DNA of 19,162 nucleotides, taken from Isotricha intestinalis. Its lineage: Eukaryota > Ciliophora > Litostomatea > Vestibuliferida > Isotrichidae. The translations under genes and the position numbers were made by a program. Location: contig JAJJLU010000774.1 in the NCBI GenBank assembly GCA_023807065.1, positions 1 through 19,162 on the forward strand, read 5' to 3'. The notes under the pieces were generated by a model. That model had not been told where the DNA came from, did not search any database, and worked only from the letters and a program-made list of their open reading frames with translations. Below, piece after piece: positions 9,810-17,353 of the stretch (the stretch's first letter is position 1; every line of letters starts with the position of its first letter).

Positions 9810-10547
9810 TTAATATTGATAATTATTACCATAAACCCCATTTCCATTATTATTATTAATAACCCTTCTCTTATAATCATCATATAATCTATCTTGTCCT
9901 TGAATTCTATTTTTTTCATTATTAGATTGAATAGAAAAATCATCTATTTTTTGTTGATAATACCCCTTTCTGAAATTATTATCATTATTAAAATTTCTTT
10001 CATTAACATTAATATTAACATTATTACTTTCTCTATAAATATTATTATTCCTACCATCATCGTAATGATAATTCTGATTAAAATTACTATTATTATTATT
10101 ATTAATATTATAATTTTGTTGATTAACAAAAGTATAATCACCAATAGCATTATCAATAGGTTGAGGATAATAATTAGGTTCATATTCAGGGAAAAATTGC
10201 TTAGGTCTATTTTTACTATAATCAACAACATTAGAATATGTAGGAGGATAATATTTTAAAGGTAATTGATTTGTGAAAGGAGGATCTAAAAAATAATTTT
10301 GTGGTTGTCTTTGATTTTGATATACTTGTTGTGGAGGAGATTGATAACTTTCTTTGGGTGGTGGAGAATATATTCTTTGTTCTAAATAATTTATTTGATT
10401 TCTTATTTTATCATCTTTATTTTGAGGAATTACTCTTAATGGTGTTATGAAACTTTCTGAACTCATTTTACTACGAACATATTGATCCATGTTTTTTTCC
10501 ACATATAATGGATTGTATATATTATAACTGATTTCATTAGGTTTCAT
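9810..10547 (-). CDS. Pro/Tyr/Gln/Asn-rich low-complexity protein
   Basis: The protein has 245 residues. Residues 1-55 are of ordinary composition (start MKPNEISYNIYNPLYVEKNM). Residues about 60-140 are rich in P, Y and Q (YSPPPKESYQSPPQQ, EPNYYPQPI). Residues about 140-245 are rich in N and Q with scattered Y, R and G. There is no signal peptide, membrane span or fold I recognise. The composition is prion-like, as in some RNA-binding or cortical proteins that phase-separate, but no RNA-binding motif is visible. The start follows an A-run (AAAAAAAATG), as in most genes here. The asparagine codon runs create long empty frames on the opposite strand. Confidence 0.75.
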   Translation of the reverse strand: MKPNEISYNIYNPLYVEKNMDQYVRSKMSSESFITPLRVIPQNKDDKIRNQINYLEQRIYSPPPKESYQSPPQQVYQNQRQPQNYFLDPPFTNQLPLKYYPPTYSNVVDYSKNRPKQFFPEYEPNYYPQPIDNAIGDYTFVNQQNYNINNNNNSNFNQNYHYDDGRNNNIYRESNNVNINVNERNFNNDNNFRKGYYQQKIDDFSIQSNNEKNRIQGQDRLYDDYKRRVINNNNGNGVYGNNYQY

Positions 10548-11286
10548 TTTTTTTATTATTTTTTTTATAATTTAGTTTTTAATTTTTTTTTCTTTTAATT
10601 ACATAATTAATTTAAAGTTTTTTATCATATAGGAATAAATCTTATATTACTTTAATAAGAATTTTATAAATCATTATATAAATAATTGTTTTTCAAATTG
10701 AACATTATCTTCATCAAATTCTCCTTTTAAATCACCATCTTAAACTCCATTAGTAAAATTCTCATATGAATAACCTAAACTTCATTTTGTTCATAAATAC
10801 TAATTTGTTCAATAGCTTTATTTTGTTCAATTAATCCTTTTAAATAATTTTTTTACTTGTTTTTCCTATTTCATAATCATTTTGAAAAGAAAACTGATTT
10901 TTTAGAATTATTAAATATTAATTGACCATTAGGTGTATATTATTTTTATATCTGATAAATTTGCTTTTTCATTTAAATGAGTTGCTAACTAAAATATTAT
11001 TTCTTCCACTAAAATTAAAATTTGGAATCTGGAATTTCTCCTTTAATATTGTGGTTAGATATCCTAAACTACTCATCGTATCACAAAAATATTGAAGTTC
11101 TCTGAAAAACATTTTTTTCCCCTTTTTTTCATTTAATGGTTTTTTTCAGTTTTTTAAAATTGGTTTTTAATTATATTATATAATAATATTTATTTTTTTA
11201 TTTTTATTTTATGGTTATTAATGTATTTATTTATTAATTTGTTTTATTATGAAACATAACTATTTATATTTTAAATATACATGAAT
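10548..11286. other. Spacer between two minus-strand genes, mostly a disabled gene
   Basis: This 739-bp gap has no intact open frame. Most of its centre is taken by a disabled minus-strand gene described separately (10674-11112). The flanks, 10548-10673 and 11113-11286, are poly-T and A/T-rich sequence in which I see no motif; they should contain the promoter of the 245-residue protein and the 3' end of the 446-residue protein. Confidence 0.6.
10674..11112 (-). pseudogene. Disabled protein-coding gene, family not recognised
   Basis: Reading the minus strand from an ATG at 11110-11112 gives MFFRELQYFCDTMSSLGYLT, continuing in frame to SGRNNI before a stop. After a one-base shift come LATHLNEKANLSDIKIIYT and NGQLIFNNSKKSVFF. 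After further shifts come FQNDYEIGKT, LIEQNKAIEQISIYEQNE and LGYSYENFTNGV, and the series ends DGDLKGEFDEDNVQFEKQLF before TAA at 10674-10676. The blocks stay in order on one strand, have normal amino-acid mix and are separated by at least three frame changes and several stops. An intron explanation works for at most one break (a 20-nt GTAAAA...AAAAG), so I call a pseudogene of about 145 codons. Sequencing error in a real gene is the main alternative. Confidence 0.6.
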
Positions 11287-12627
11287 TTATCCTTCTTTAT
11301 TTTCACTGTTATTATTTTCTTTAATGCTACTATTAATATCCTCGACTACATTATTATTATTATCTTTATTATTATTCTCATGATTATAATGATTGTCATT
11401 TTTATTATTGTTATCAATATTTTCATTAATATTTTTACTTTCATTATTTTTCATTTCATTATAAGGTAAATTCATTTGCATATTTAATAGCATTTGTTGT
11501 TGCATTATATACATCATCATTTGTGGATTCATTTGTGGATTCATCATTTGTGGATTCATCATTTGTGGATTCATCATTTGTGGATTCATCATCTGAGGAT
11601 TATACATACCTAACATTTGCTGGCTCATTGGATAACCCATTGGAATCCCCATTGGATAGCTTCCCATCATTGGATTTACATATTGTTGATTAGTATTAGC
11701 ATTATTAATATATTGCGTATTTCCTTTCAAATTATTAAATTTATTATTAATATTATTATTAAATTTTTGTTTGTTATTATTAGAAAATTTATTATTTTTT
11801 TGATTTTTGTTCCAATTCTGTTTTTGATAATAATTATAATGATTATTATAATTATTGTTATTATTATCATGTTTGTTATTATAATTTTTGTTTTTATTAT
11901 CATGTTTGTTATTATAATTATTAATATTATCATTATTATTATTGTTTTCATATTTATTATTATAATTTTGCTTGTTATTGTCATTGTTACTATTTTCATG
12001 CTTGTTATTGATTTCTTGTTTATTTTCATTTTCTTTATTTATATTATTGTTATTATCATTTATATTCATTTTATTTAAATGTTCACTTAAATCTTCATTT
12101 TTATTTTTATCATTTTCTTCATTTTTCAAATTTCCACTTAAATTATCTTTTCCACATTCATCTTTCTTTTTTTCCTTAAAATTCCCATTATTATTATATC
12201 CTTTACCATAATGATTTCCTTTTTTATTTTTCCCAACATGAACTTGAATAGTTTCAACATTAGGGTCATTAATAAAATTATAATTTTCTCCTTCTAAAAT
12301 ATCATCATCGAAATCATCATTTTCATATTCAAACTGATCCATAATATCATCTAAATCATTATTACCTTTTTTATCATAATCTTCATCATAATCATCATAT
12401 TCATCCAGTTCATCAAAATAACATTTATTTACTTCATCCCATCCTTCTCCAGGTATATAATTTAAATCATCATCATAATATCCTCCATGTTTATCATATC
12501 CTTCTCTGTTAAAATATACATAATCTGGATCCCAAAATGAACCGTTTGGTGTTATGAAAAAACCGTCTTCATCTAATTCACCTTTTATTTCTTTATTCCA
12601 TTCTCTTTCTACAAATTTATTTGACAT
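11287..12627 (-). CDS. Acidic N-terminus, Asn-rich protein with MNPQM repeats
   Basis: The protein has 446 residues. The N-terminal 70 residues look folded or conserved: GFFITPNGSFWDPDYVYFN, then GYDKHGGYYDD and YIPGEGWDEVNKCYFDE, a glycine/aromatic/acidic pattern I associate with ciliate and other protist proteins of unknown role. Residues 72-125 are strongly acidic (D/E with Y). Residues about 135-310 are N/K-rich, with repeated NNKHDN or NNKYEN units at about 208-262. Residues 318-385 are Met/Pro/Gln-rich, including a tandem NPQMM array at 343-371, and the tail is N/D/E-rich. No RNA-binding domain, membrane span or signal peptide is visible. Prion-like composition suggests a condensate or scaffold protein, which is inference only. 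The start follows an A-run and is the only in-frame ATG ahead of the ordered N-terminus. Confidence 0.78.
   Translation of the reverse strand: MSNKFVEREWNKEIKGELDEDGFFITPNGSFWDPDYVYFNREGYDKHGGYYDDDLNYIPGEGWDEVNKCYFDELDEYDDYDEDYDKKGNNDLDDIMDQFEYENDDFDDDILEGENYNFINDPNVETIQVHVGKNKKGNHYGKGYNNNGNFKEKKKDECGKDNLSGNLKNEENDKNKNEDLSEHLNKMNINDNNNNINKENENKQEINNKHENSNNDNNKQNYNNKYENNNNNDNINNYNNKHDNKNKNYNNKHDNNNNNYNNHYNYYQKQNWNKNQKNNKFSNNNKQKFNNNINNKFNNLKGNTQYINNANTNQQYVNPMMGSYPMGIPMGYPMSQQMLGMYNPQMMNPQMMNPQMMNPQMMNPQMNPQMMMYIMQQQMLLNMQMNLPYNEMKNNESKNINENIDNNNKNDNHYNHENNNKDNNNNVVEDINSSIKENNNSENKEG
11515..11604 (-). repeat. In-frame 15-bp tandem repeat coding for MNPQM
   Basis: On the + strand the unit ATTTGTGGATTCATC recurs about five times nearly unchanged, with one shorter 12-bp unit (ATTTGTGGATTC) near the left end and a diverged copy (ATCTGAGG) at the right. 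It encodes NPQMM units in the 446-residue protein. Near-identity at the DNA level, including third positions, indicates recent expansion by slippage or unequal exchange. Confidence 0.85.
11842..12006 (-). repeat. Degenerate Asn-rich repeat (NNKHDN/NNKYEN)
   Basis: The + strand shows recurring TTTGTTATTATAATT blocks with TCATG spacers, which encode NNKHEN, NNKYEN, NNKHDN and NNKHDN in the minus-strand protein. Spacing varies and AAT codons dominate. Copy number is likely to vary between strains. Confidence 0.65.
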
Positions 12628-13413
12628 TTTTTTTTTATTTTTTCTTGGTTTGATTGTTTTAAATGAAATTTTTTGATTTTTTTTGGTTTTAATAATTATT
12701 TTTTTATATTTTATTTAGTTTTTAAATTTTTTAATGGATTTTTTCAATTAGATTGATGAATTAAGAGATTGTTTTTAAGATTATGGAAAATCAATATAAT
12801 AAAATTATATGAAAAAATGAAATAAAAGCTTTTGAAAATTAATCTCTACTTTCTACACTTTCAAATACATAAAAAAACGACTTTTTTCTATATTTGATTT
12901 AGCAGGACTAAAAAGAAAAAAAGTATTTTAATTGATAGACACAATGATAATAATGATGTAATTATAATATTTGTTAATTTTAATTCAAAACAATCTTCAA
13001 TCCAATAAAAAATATTCTGAAAGTTTAAAGACTGAAAAAGAGTTTATTGTTGGGAAAAAAGATAATAATTATAATAATTGAAGAAAATAAGGAATATTTA
13101 AATAAAATACACTTATTATGATGATAAATATTTAGATTGAGACTCAAAATCCTCAATTAACTATATTTTTAGAAAGTTTTAAATAATTTACTCGCAAGAA
13201 ATTCATTTTCATTCATTTAATAAAGTATAAAAATAATAAAAATATATAAGAAAAAGTGCTCTTGAGTTTTCTATTATTTTTTAATGTCCTTATTTATTTT
13301 TTATATTTCAATAAAAAAATAATATTAAATTAAAATATTTTTCTTCTTTTTTTTAAAAATTTAAACTAAAATTTTATTTAATCTTAAAAACAACAAACTC
13401 TTCATTATTTTTT
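12628..13413. other. Spacer between two minus-strand genes with a coding relic
   Basis: This 786-bp gap has no intact gene. The middle carries a candidate kinesin motor relic (12842-13050, listed separately). From about 13050 to 13260 there are scattered short open stretches with some mixed composition but nothing I can place. The 12628-12780 part, next to the start codon of the 446-residue protein, is T-rich and presumably promoter or leader. Confidence 0.55.
12842..13050 (+). pseudogene. Candidate decayed kinesin motor-domain fragment
   Basis: The + strand from 12842 reads ISTFYTFKYIKKRL followed by FSIFDLAGLKRKKVF, then a stop. This resembles the kinesin stretch that leads into the switch-II motif DLAGSE. 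From 12931, in another frame, it reads IDRHNDNNDVIIIFVNFNSK then QSSIQ before TAA. That resembles the kinesin segment LGGN-x-KT followed by I-x-x-V-N-P-x and EETLSTL. The next bases give only broken LK-like pieces. Order and strand match a motor domain, but the region normally between these motifs (the HIPYRDSKLT segment) is missing. The match rests on two short motifs from memory, and substitutions at key residues (LAGLK for LAGSE) mean it could not be functional. Confidence 0.4.
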
Positions 13414-15246
13414 TTAATTCAAAGAATCTAATAATGATTGAATAATAGAACATTTCTTTGAGTCTTTCTTATTTTGAAAATAGGAATAAGCAAGTTTAAA
13501 TTGTTCATAAGCTTTTTGTTTTTCATTTAAATTAACAAAGCAAAGACCAAGATTACATCTAATTAAACCATTTTCTTTATTATGAGGAATAATACTTGAA
13601 TATATTTTAGAAGCATCATCGAATTGATTTAATTTAAAATAAGAATCAGCTCCGATTTTCAAAATATCTAAATAACTTTTTTGATTGCTGTTCGTATTTA
13701 ATTCAAATTGAATTTTAATTAAGTCATTATAATGATTAAATTCTTTAATTGATTCTTCATATTTTCCTTCAAAATAAAATGAATAAATATAAGAATAATA
13801 AATTCTATTAAAAATATCTTTAAAATAAGATAATACAAACATATCCTTTAAAAAGTCATTAATAGAAACTTTATTAATAGTATAATCAATTATTTTTTTG
13901 GAAAATATTCTTAATTCTTGAATTGCATTTTTATTTGATTTAATTTTATTTGATAACAATGATAATTTATTATATAAATATAAATAACAATTTAAAATCT
14001 TATCAGCTTTTAAATCTTGATTATTAGAAATAATATTAGAATAATTATCTTCTTTATTTTTATATAAACTTTTTGCAAGAGAATCATTTCCATTAGTTAA
14101 TATAAATATATTATAAATAACATTGTCCATTCCATTAATATTATCTCCTAACATCCTTTTATAATTTTCTAAATGTTGACTTTGATCTTTTGACAATTTA
14201 TCTAAAGATCCACTCATTTTTTTCAATAAAATATTAAGAAATTCAAATTGAGGTAAATGTTTAGTTGAATTTTTATTGTTTGGAATTTGAGAAAATTCTC
14301 TAAGAAAAGCAATGTTTTTATCAATTTTATTACTAAATCTTTTAACTTGATCAAATTTTTCAACAAGAGAATTATAATAACCTAATAAAGCACTAATATA
14401 AATAAATTGATTAATAATATTAGAATGACTTCTACCATATAACATTTCTTTATGTAAAATAGTAATTAATTCTTCTAAAGTTTTAATACAATTAGAACAT
14501 TCAAATCCAGTATTTTGATATTCATTTAATTTTATTCCTAAAGTGATTGCAAAATCCTCTTTTTGTCCTTTACATAATTCAAATAAACATTCAATATTTG
14601 AAATAATTTCATTTTTATTTCCTTTTGAATCAGAATTTTCATAAGTCTTAATTATTAAAAGAAAATTTCTTATTTGAATATATTTAATTAAATCACTTTG
14701 TTGAATTTGATTTTTTTTAATTTGTTCATTAACATCAATGTTAATTGAAGTAGAATAAGCAAAAGAAGAATCATAATCTTTTAATAAAAATTGTAAGACT
14801 CCAAAATAATAATTCATAAGTAAATATTCTTCAAAATTTTTTTCAACACCACTTAAACTATTCAAAGCATTAAAGAAACCTTTTAATTCAGAATTAGATT
14901 TAGTTCTATTTTTAATTTCAAATTCAATTAAATTAAAAAGATAATTCAATACAATTTTTTGAGAAGCTCCAGAGACTTTTTCATAAATATTTTCTTTGAA
15001 ATTTAAATGATAATAATTTGCAGCATTTTGATTATAATCAGCATCAAAATAACATATTGTAAGAATCATATTGTTTCTAGCTTGATGTGTAAATCTTGGT
15101 ATATTCCCACTCTCTGCAAACACTGAAAATAATCTATCAAAATCCTCTTTTCCTAATTTTTGACCATTGAAAAATTGTTTTGCTTTGTAATTTATGATCA
15201 AAGCATTTTCTCCAAATTGTCTTATTGCGCTATTGATGAATATCAT
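13414..15246 (-). CDS. TPR-containing protein, role not identified
   Basis: The protein has 610 residues, is mostly alpha-helical by composition, and has no signal peptide, membrane span or low-complexity tract, unlike its neighbours. Two tetratricopeptide repeats are visible near the C-terminus: LKIGADSYFKLNQFDDASKI (about residues 537-565) and IRCNLGLCFVNLNEKQKAYE (about 572-602), with the usual small residues at positions 8 and 20 and aromatic residues between. The preceding 500 residues may contain degenerate helical repeats (for example FNRIYYSYIYSFYFEGKYEE, then SIKEFNHY). TPR solenoids serve as protein-binding platforms in cilia transport, vesicle tethering, CCR4-NOT and other complexes; I cannot choose between these. 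Start MIFINSAIRQFGENALII follows an A-run (AAAAATG). Confidence 0.85.
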   Translation of the reverse strand: MIFINSAIRQFGENALIINYKAKQFFNGQKLGKEDFDRLFSVFAESGNIPRFTHQARNNMILTICYFDADYNQNAANYYHLNFKENIYEKVSGASQKIVLNYLFNLIEFEIKNRTKSNSELKGFFNALNSLSGVEKNFEEYLLMNYYFGVLQFLLKDYDSSFAYSTSINIDVNEQIKKNQIQQSDLIKYIQIRNFLLIIKTYENSDSKGNKNEIISNIECLFELCKGQKEDFAITLGIKLNEYQNTGFECSNCIKTLEELITILHKEMLYGRSHSNIINQFIYISALLGYYNSLVEKFDQVKRFSNKIDKNIAFLREFSQIPNNKNSTKHLPQFEFLNILLKKMSGSLDKLSKDQSQHLENYKRMLGDNINGMDNVIYNIFILTNGNDSLAKSLYKNKEDNYSNIISNNQDLKADKILNCYLYLYNKLSLLSNKIKSNKNAIQELRIFSKKIIDYTINKVSINDFLKDMFVLSYFKDIFNRIYYSYIYSFYFEGKYEESIKEFNHYNDLIKIQFELNTNSNQKSYLDILKIGADSYFKLNQFDDASKIYSSIIPHNKENGLIRCNLGLCFVNLNEKQKAYEQFKLAYSYFQNKKDSKKCSIIQSLLDSLN

Positions 15247-15582
15247 TTTTCTTTTTTTATATATTTATTATATTAAAACTATTTTATTTATTTGTTGATT
15301 TTTTGATTTTTTTTTAATTATTTTTAAGGTAGAATAATTATTATATTAATTTTTATTTTTTAATATTTTACTTTTTATTCATATAAAGGGATTTAATTAA
15401 ACTAATTAAAATAAAAGATTTTTTATTAGAAGAAGATATTAAGTTTATTTTGATTATAAACTTAACTCTAATATAATACAAAAAATTTATTTATCTAAAA
15501 AATATAATCGTCAATTTTCAAAAAATGATATTAAAATTTTTTATAAATAATGAAATATAAATTGAGTTTAAAAAACTAAAAT
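15247..15582. other. Spacer between the TPR and WASH genes
   Basis: This 336-bp A/T-rich gap lies upstream of the TPR gene and downstream of the WASH gene, both on the minus strand. I see no open frame, repeat or recognisable motif. It should contain the TPR gene promoter and the WASH 3' end. Confidence 0.6.
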
Positions 15583-17256
15583 TTAATCTGAATCTTCATC
15601 TTCTTCACTGCTATCTTCTTCTTTATGTCTATTAATATTCTTAAACCTTAAATTAATTTGTTTTTTCAATAAATCCATCATAGATTCCTGAGGAGCTGCT
15701 TTTTTATTATCAACTTTTTGCTCAACTTTAACATCACCAACTTTCTTCAATTTTCCCATTTTTAATGCAATTTCTTCTTGCATACTTAATTTAGGAGGTT
15801 CTTTCTTTTTTTTCGCTTCAGCATCCTTTTTCGCTTTCTCTGCCTTTTCTTGATTCCTTTTAATGGCTTCTTGATCAATCTTGACTGGTAAAAGAGGAGG
15901 TGGAAGAGGTATATTCCCTCCAGGAGGAGGACTCACTACCTGCGGAACAGCAGGAGCTTTTGGAATTGGGGGTGCAATAGGCACATTCCCAGATGTGGGA
16001 ACAACAGGAACTGTGGGAATGTTATTATTAGGAATTGGAGGTACTATCGGAGGTGGCTTAGGAATGTTAGATTGAGGTATTGGAGGAGGAAGTGGGATGT
16101 TTCCTGATGGAGGAATTTGTGGAGGTAATGGAATGTTTCCTGTTGTCACTGGCTGAGTTACTGGGATGTTACTATTTTGCACCGTTGATGTTACTGTTGT
16201 AGTTGGTTGTGTCGATGGAGTTACTGTTGGCTGAATATTTGTTGAGCTTATTATCGTGTTTGGGTTGTCCTTTTTATATGTTTGTTTATATTCTATGTAA
16301 TCTACTAAATCATAATCATCTTCATTTACTATTTCTTGGTTATTTTCCTCTATATCATCTTCTTCTTCATCAAAGTCATTTTCATTTATTTTATCATAAT
16401 CTTCTATTTGATAATTTCCAGTATCAAAATCTGTTATATTACCTAATCCACCTAAATTTGTTGGTAAATTTACTTGAATATTTGAATTTTGTTTTAAAAT
16501 ATTTTTCTTTTTAACATATTGTTTAATTTTTTGTTTATCTCTTATACTTTTTGGTGCTTGTTGAATTATTTTTGGTTTTTTTGGTTTCTTCTTTATATTT
16601 TCATCTTTCATTAATTCTCCTAAAGCAACTGAATCTCTAAGATTATTATCTTGAATTAAAATATTATTTTTTTTCTCGACATTAATTTTTTGTTTTTCAT
16701 TAAAAGAAAAATCACTTGTAGTATAATTTAAAATAGGATCAATTTTACTTAAAGTATCATCTCCATTATTAAATCCATCTTTAACAATATTACCTAATTC
16801 ATTTGCAATATCATTATATATAGGAATTAAATTTTGGAATTGAAAATATAATGTAATATCTTGTTTTTTATAAACTGGTTGAGCTCCTAAAACTTCTTTT
16901 GAATTCATTGTATGTTCATTAATTAAATTTTTATTTTCTGAATTTGGAATATTTTCTATTTTATCTATTATTGTTGGTTTATAATATGAATCTTCATTTT
17001 TTGGATAATGAAATTTACTTTTTAAAGTTATTGCTTTATTTAAATTTGGAAATGTTGTGATTATTTGATTTATTCTGTTTATTCTACTTTTTAAATTACT
17101 TAATTTTTGAATTCTATTTGATAAAGAATTATTTAATCTATTATATATTGTATCTTTGTATTTTTCCATTGTTTCTAATGTTGTTATCATTTCGTTTATC
17201 CATTCATTTTTATATTTTTCGTTATTTATTAATGATATTTCTAATTCTCCTTTCAT
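15583..17256 (-). CDS. WASHC1: WASH complex subunit 1 homologue (actin nucleation-promoting factor)
   Basis: WASH activates the Arp2/3 complex on endosomes to form branched actin for cargo sorting. The 557-residue protein has the family's layout. An N-terminal helical region (about 1-85, SNRIQKLSNLKSRINRINQI then NKAITLKSKFHYPK) matches the WAHD1 segment that ends in KAI-x-hydrophobic and a Y/FP. TLYFQFQNLIPIYNDIANEL at 134-153 fits the next conserved block, and NLPTNLGGLGNITDF at 263-277 resembles the conserved LPDLPGI-type stretch. An acidic linker (285-325) is followed by a proline-rich region (372-457) with repeated GNIPLPPPIP units for profilin or SH3 partners. A WH2-like V motif (EEIALKMGKLKKVGD, 494-508) and a central-like helix (MMDLLKKQINLRFKNI, 526-541) lead to an acidic tail EEDSSEEDEDSD. 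The tail lacks the tryptophan usual in the A motif. Assignment rests on remembered family features; SCAR/WAVE is less likely because the N-terminus does not fit. Confidence 0.72.
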   Translation of the reverse strand: MKGELEISLINNEKYKNEWINEMITTLETMEKYKDTIYNRLNNSLSNRIQKLSNLKSRINRINQIITTFPNLNKAITLKSKFHYPKNEDSYYKPTIIDKIENIPNSENKNLINEHTMNSKEVLGAQPVYKKQDITLYFQFQNLIPIYNDIANELGNIVKDGFNNGDDTLSKIDPILNYTTSDFSFNEKQKINVEKKNNILIQDNNLRDSVALGELMKDENIKKKPKKPKIIQQAPKSIRDKQKIKQYVKKKNILKQNSNIQVNLPTNLGGLGNITDFDTGNYQIEDYDKINENDFDEEEDDIEENNQEIVNEDDYDLVDYIEYKQTYKKDNPNTIISSTNIQPTVTPSTQPTTTVTSTVQNSNIPVTQPVTTGNIPLPPQIPPSGNIPLPPPIPQSNIPKPPPIVPPIPNNNIPTVPVVPTSGNVPIAPPIPKAPAVPQVVSPPPGGNIPLPPPLLPVKIDQEAIKRNQEKAEKAKKDAEAKKKKEPPKLSMQEEIALKMGKLKKVGDVKVEQKVDNKKAAPQESMMDLLKKQINLRFKNINRHKEEDSSEEDEDSD

Positions 17257-17353
17257 TTTTTTGTTATTATTTATTTTATTGATTCAAATTATTTTTTTAT
17301 TTTATGATTTTAAATGTCTGAAAAAAAATAAAAGTATAATTAAAATTTTAAAT
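17257..17353. promoter_or_regulatory. 97-bp divergent intergenic region between the WASH and CK1 genes
   Basis: The two start codons face away from each other and are only 97 bp apart, so both promoters and both 5' leaders must fit here, unless transcription starts inside the opposite gene. The sequence is T-rich near the WASH start and A-rich near the kinase start. I see no named promoter element. Confidence 0.6.

Noticed and set aside
11515..11604. CRISPR-like direct repeats
   Set aside because: The units are contiguous 15-bp repeats without spacers, in frame inside a coding region of a eukaryote.
11617..12211. Long + strand open frames over the Asn-rich gene, and similar ones over 9894-10259 and 15881-16514
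   Set aside because: Their composition (runs of I, L, F, or G/P) is what the opposite strand of Asn-rich or Pro-rich codons gives. They are shadows.
17156..17353. Upstream extension of the CK1 first exon by 66 hydrophobic residues
   Set aside because: It overlaps the WASH coding region and is the antisense shadow of that gene plus the spacer; the kinase needs no such N-terminus, and an ATG at 17354 fits.
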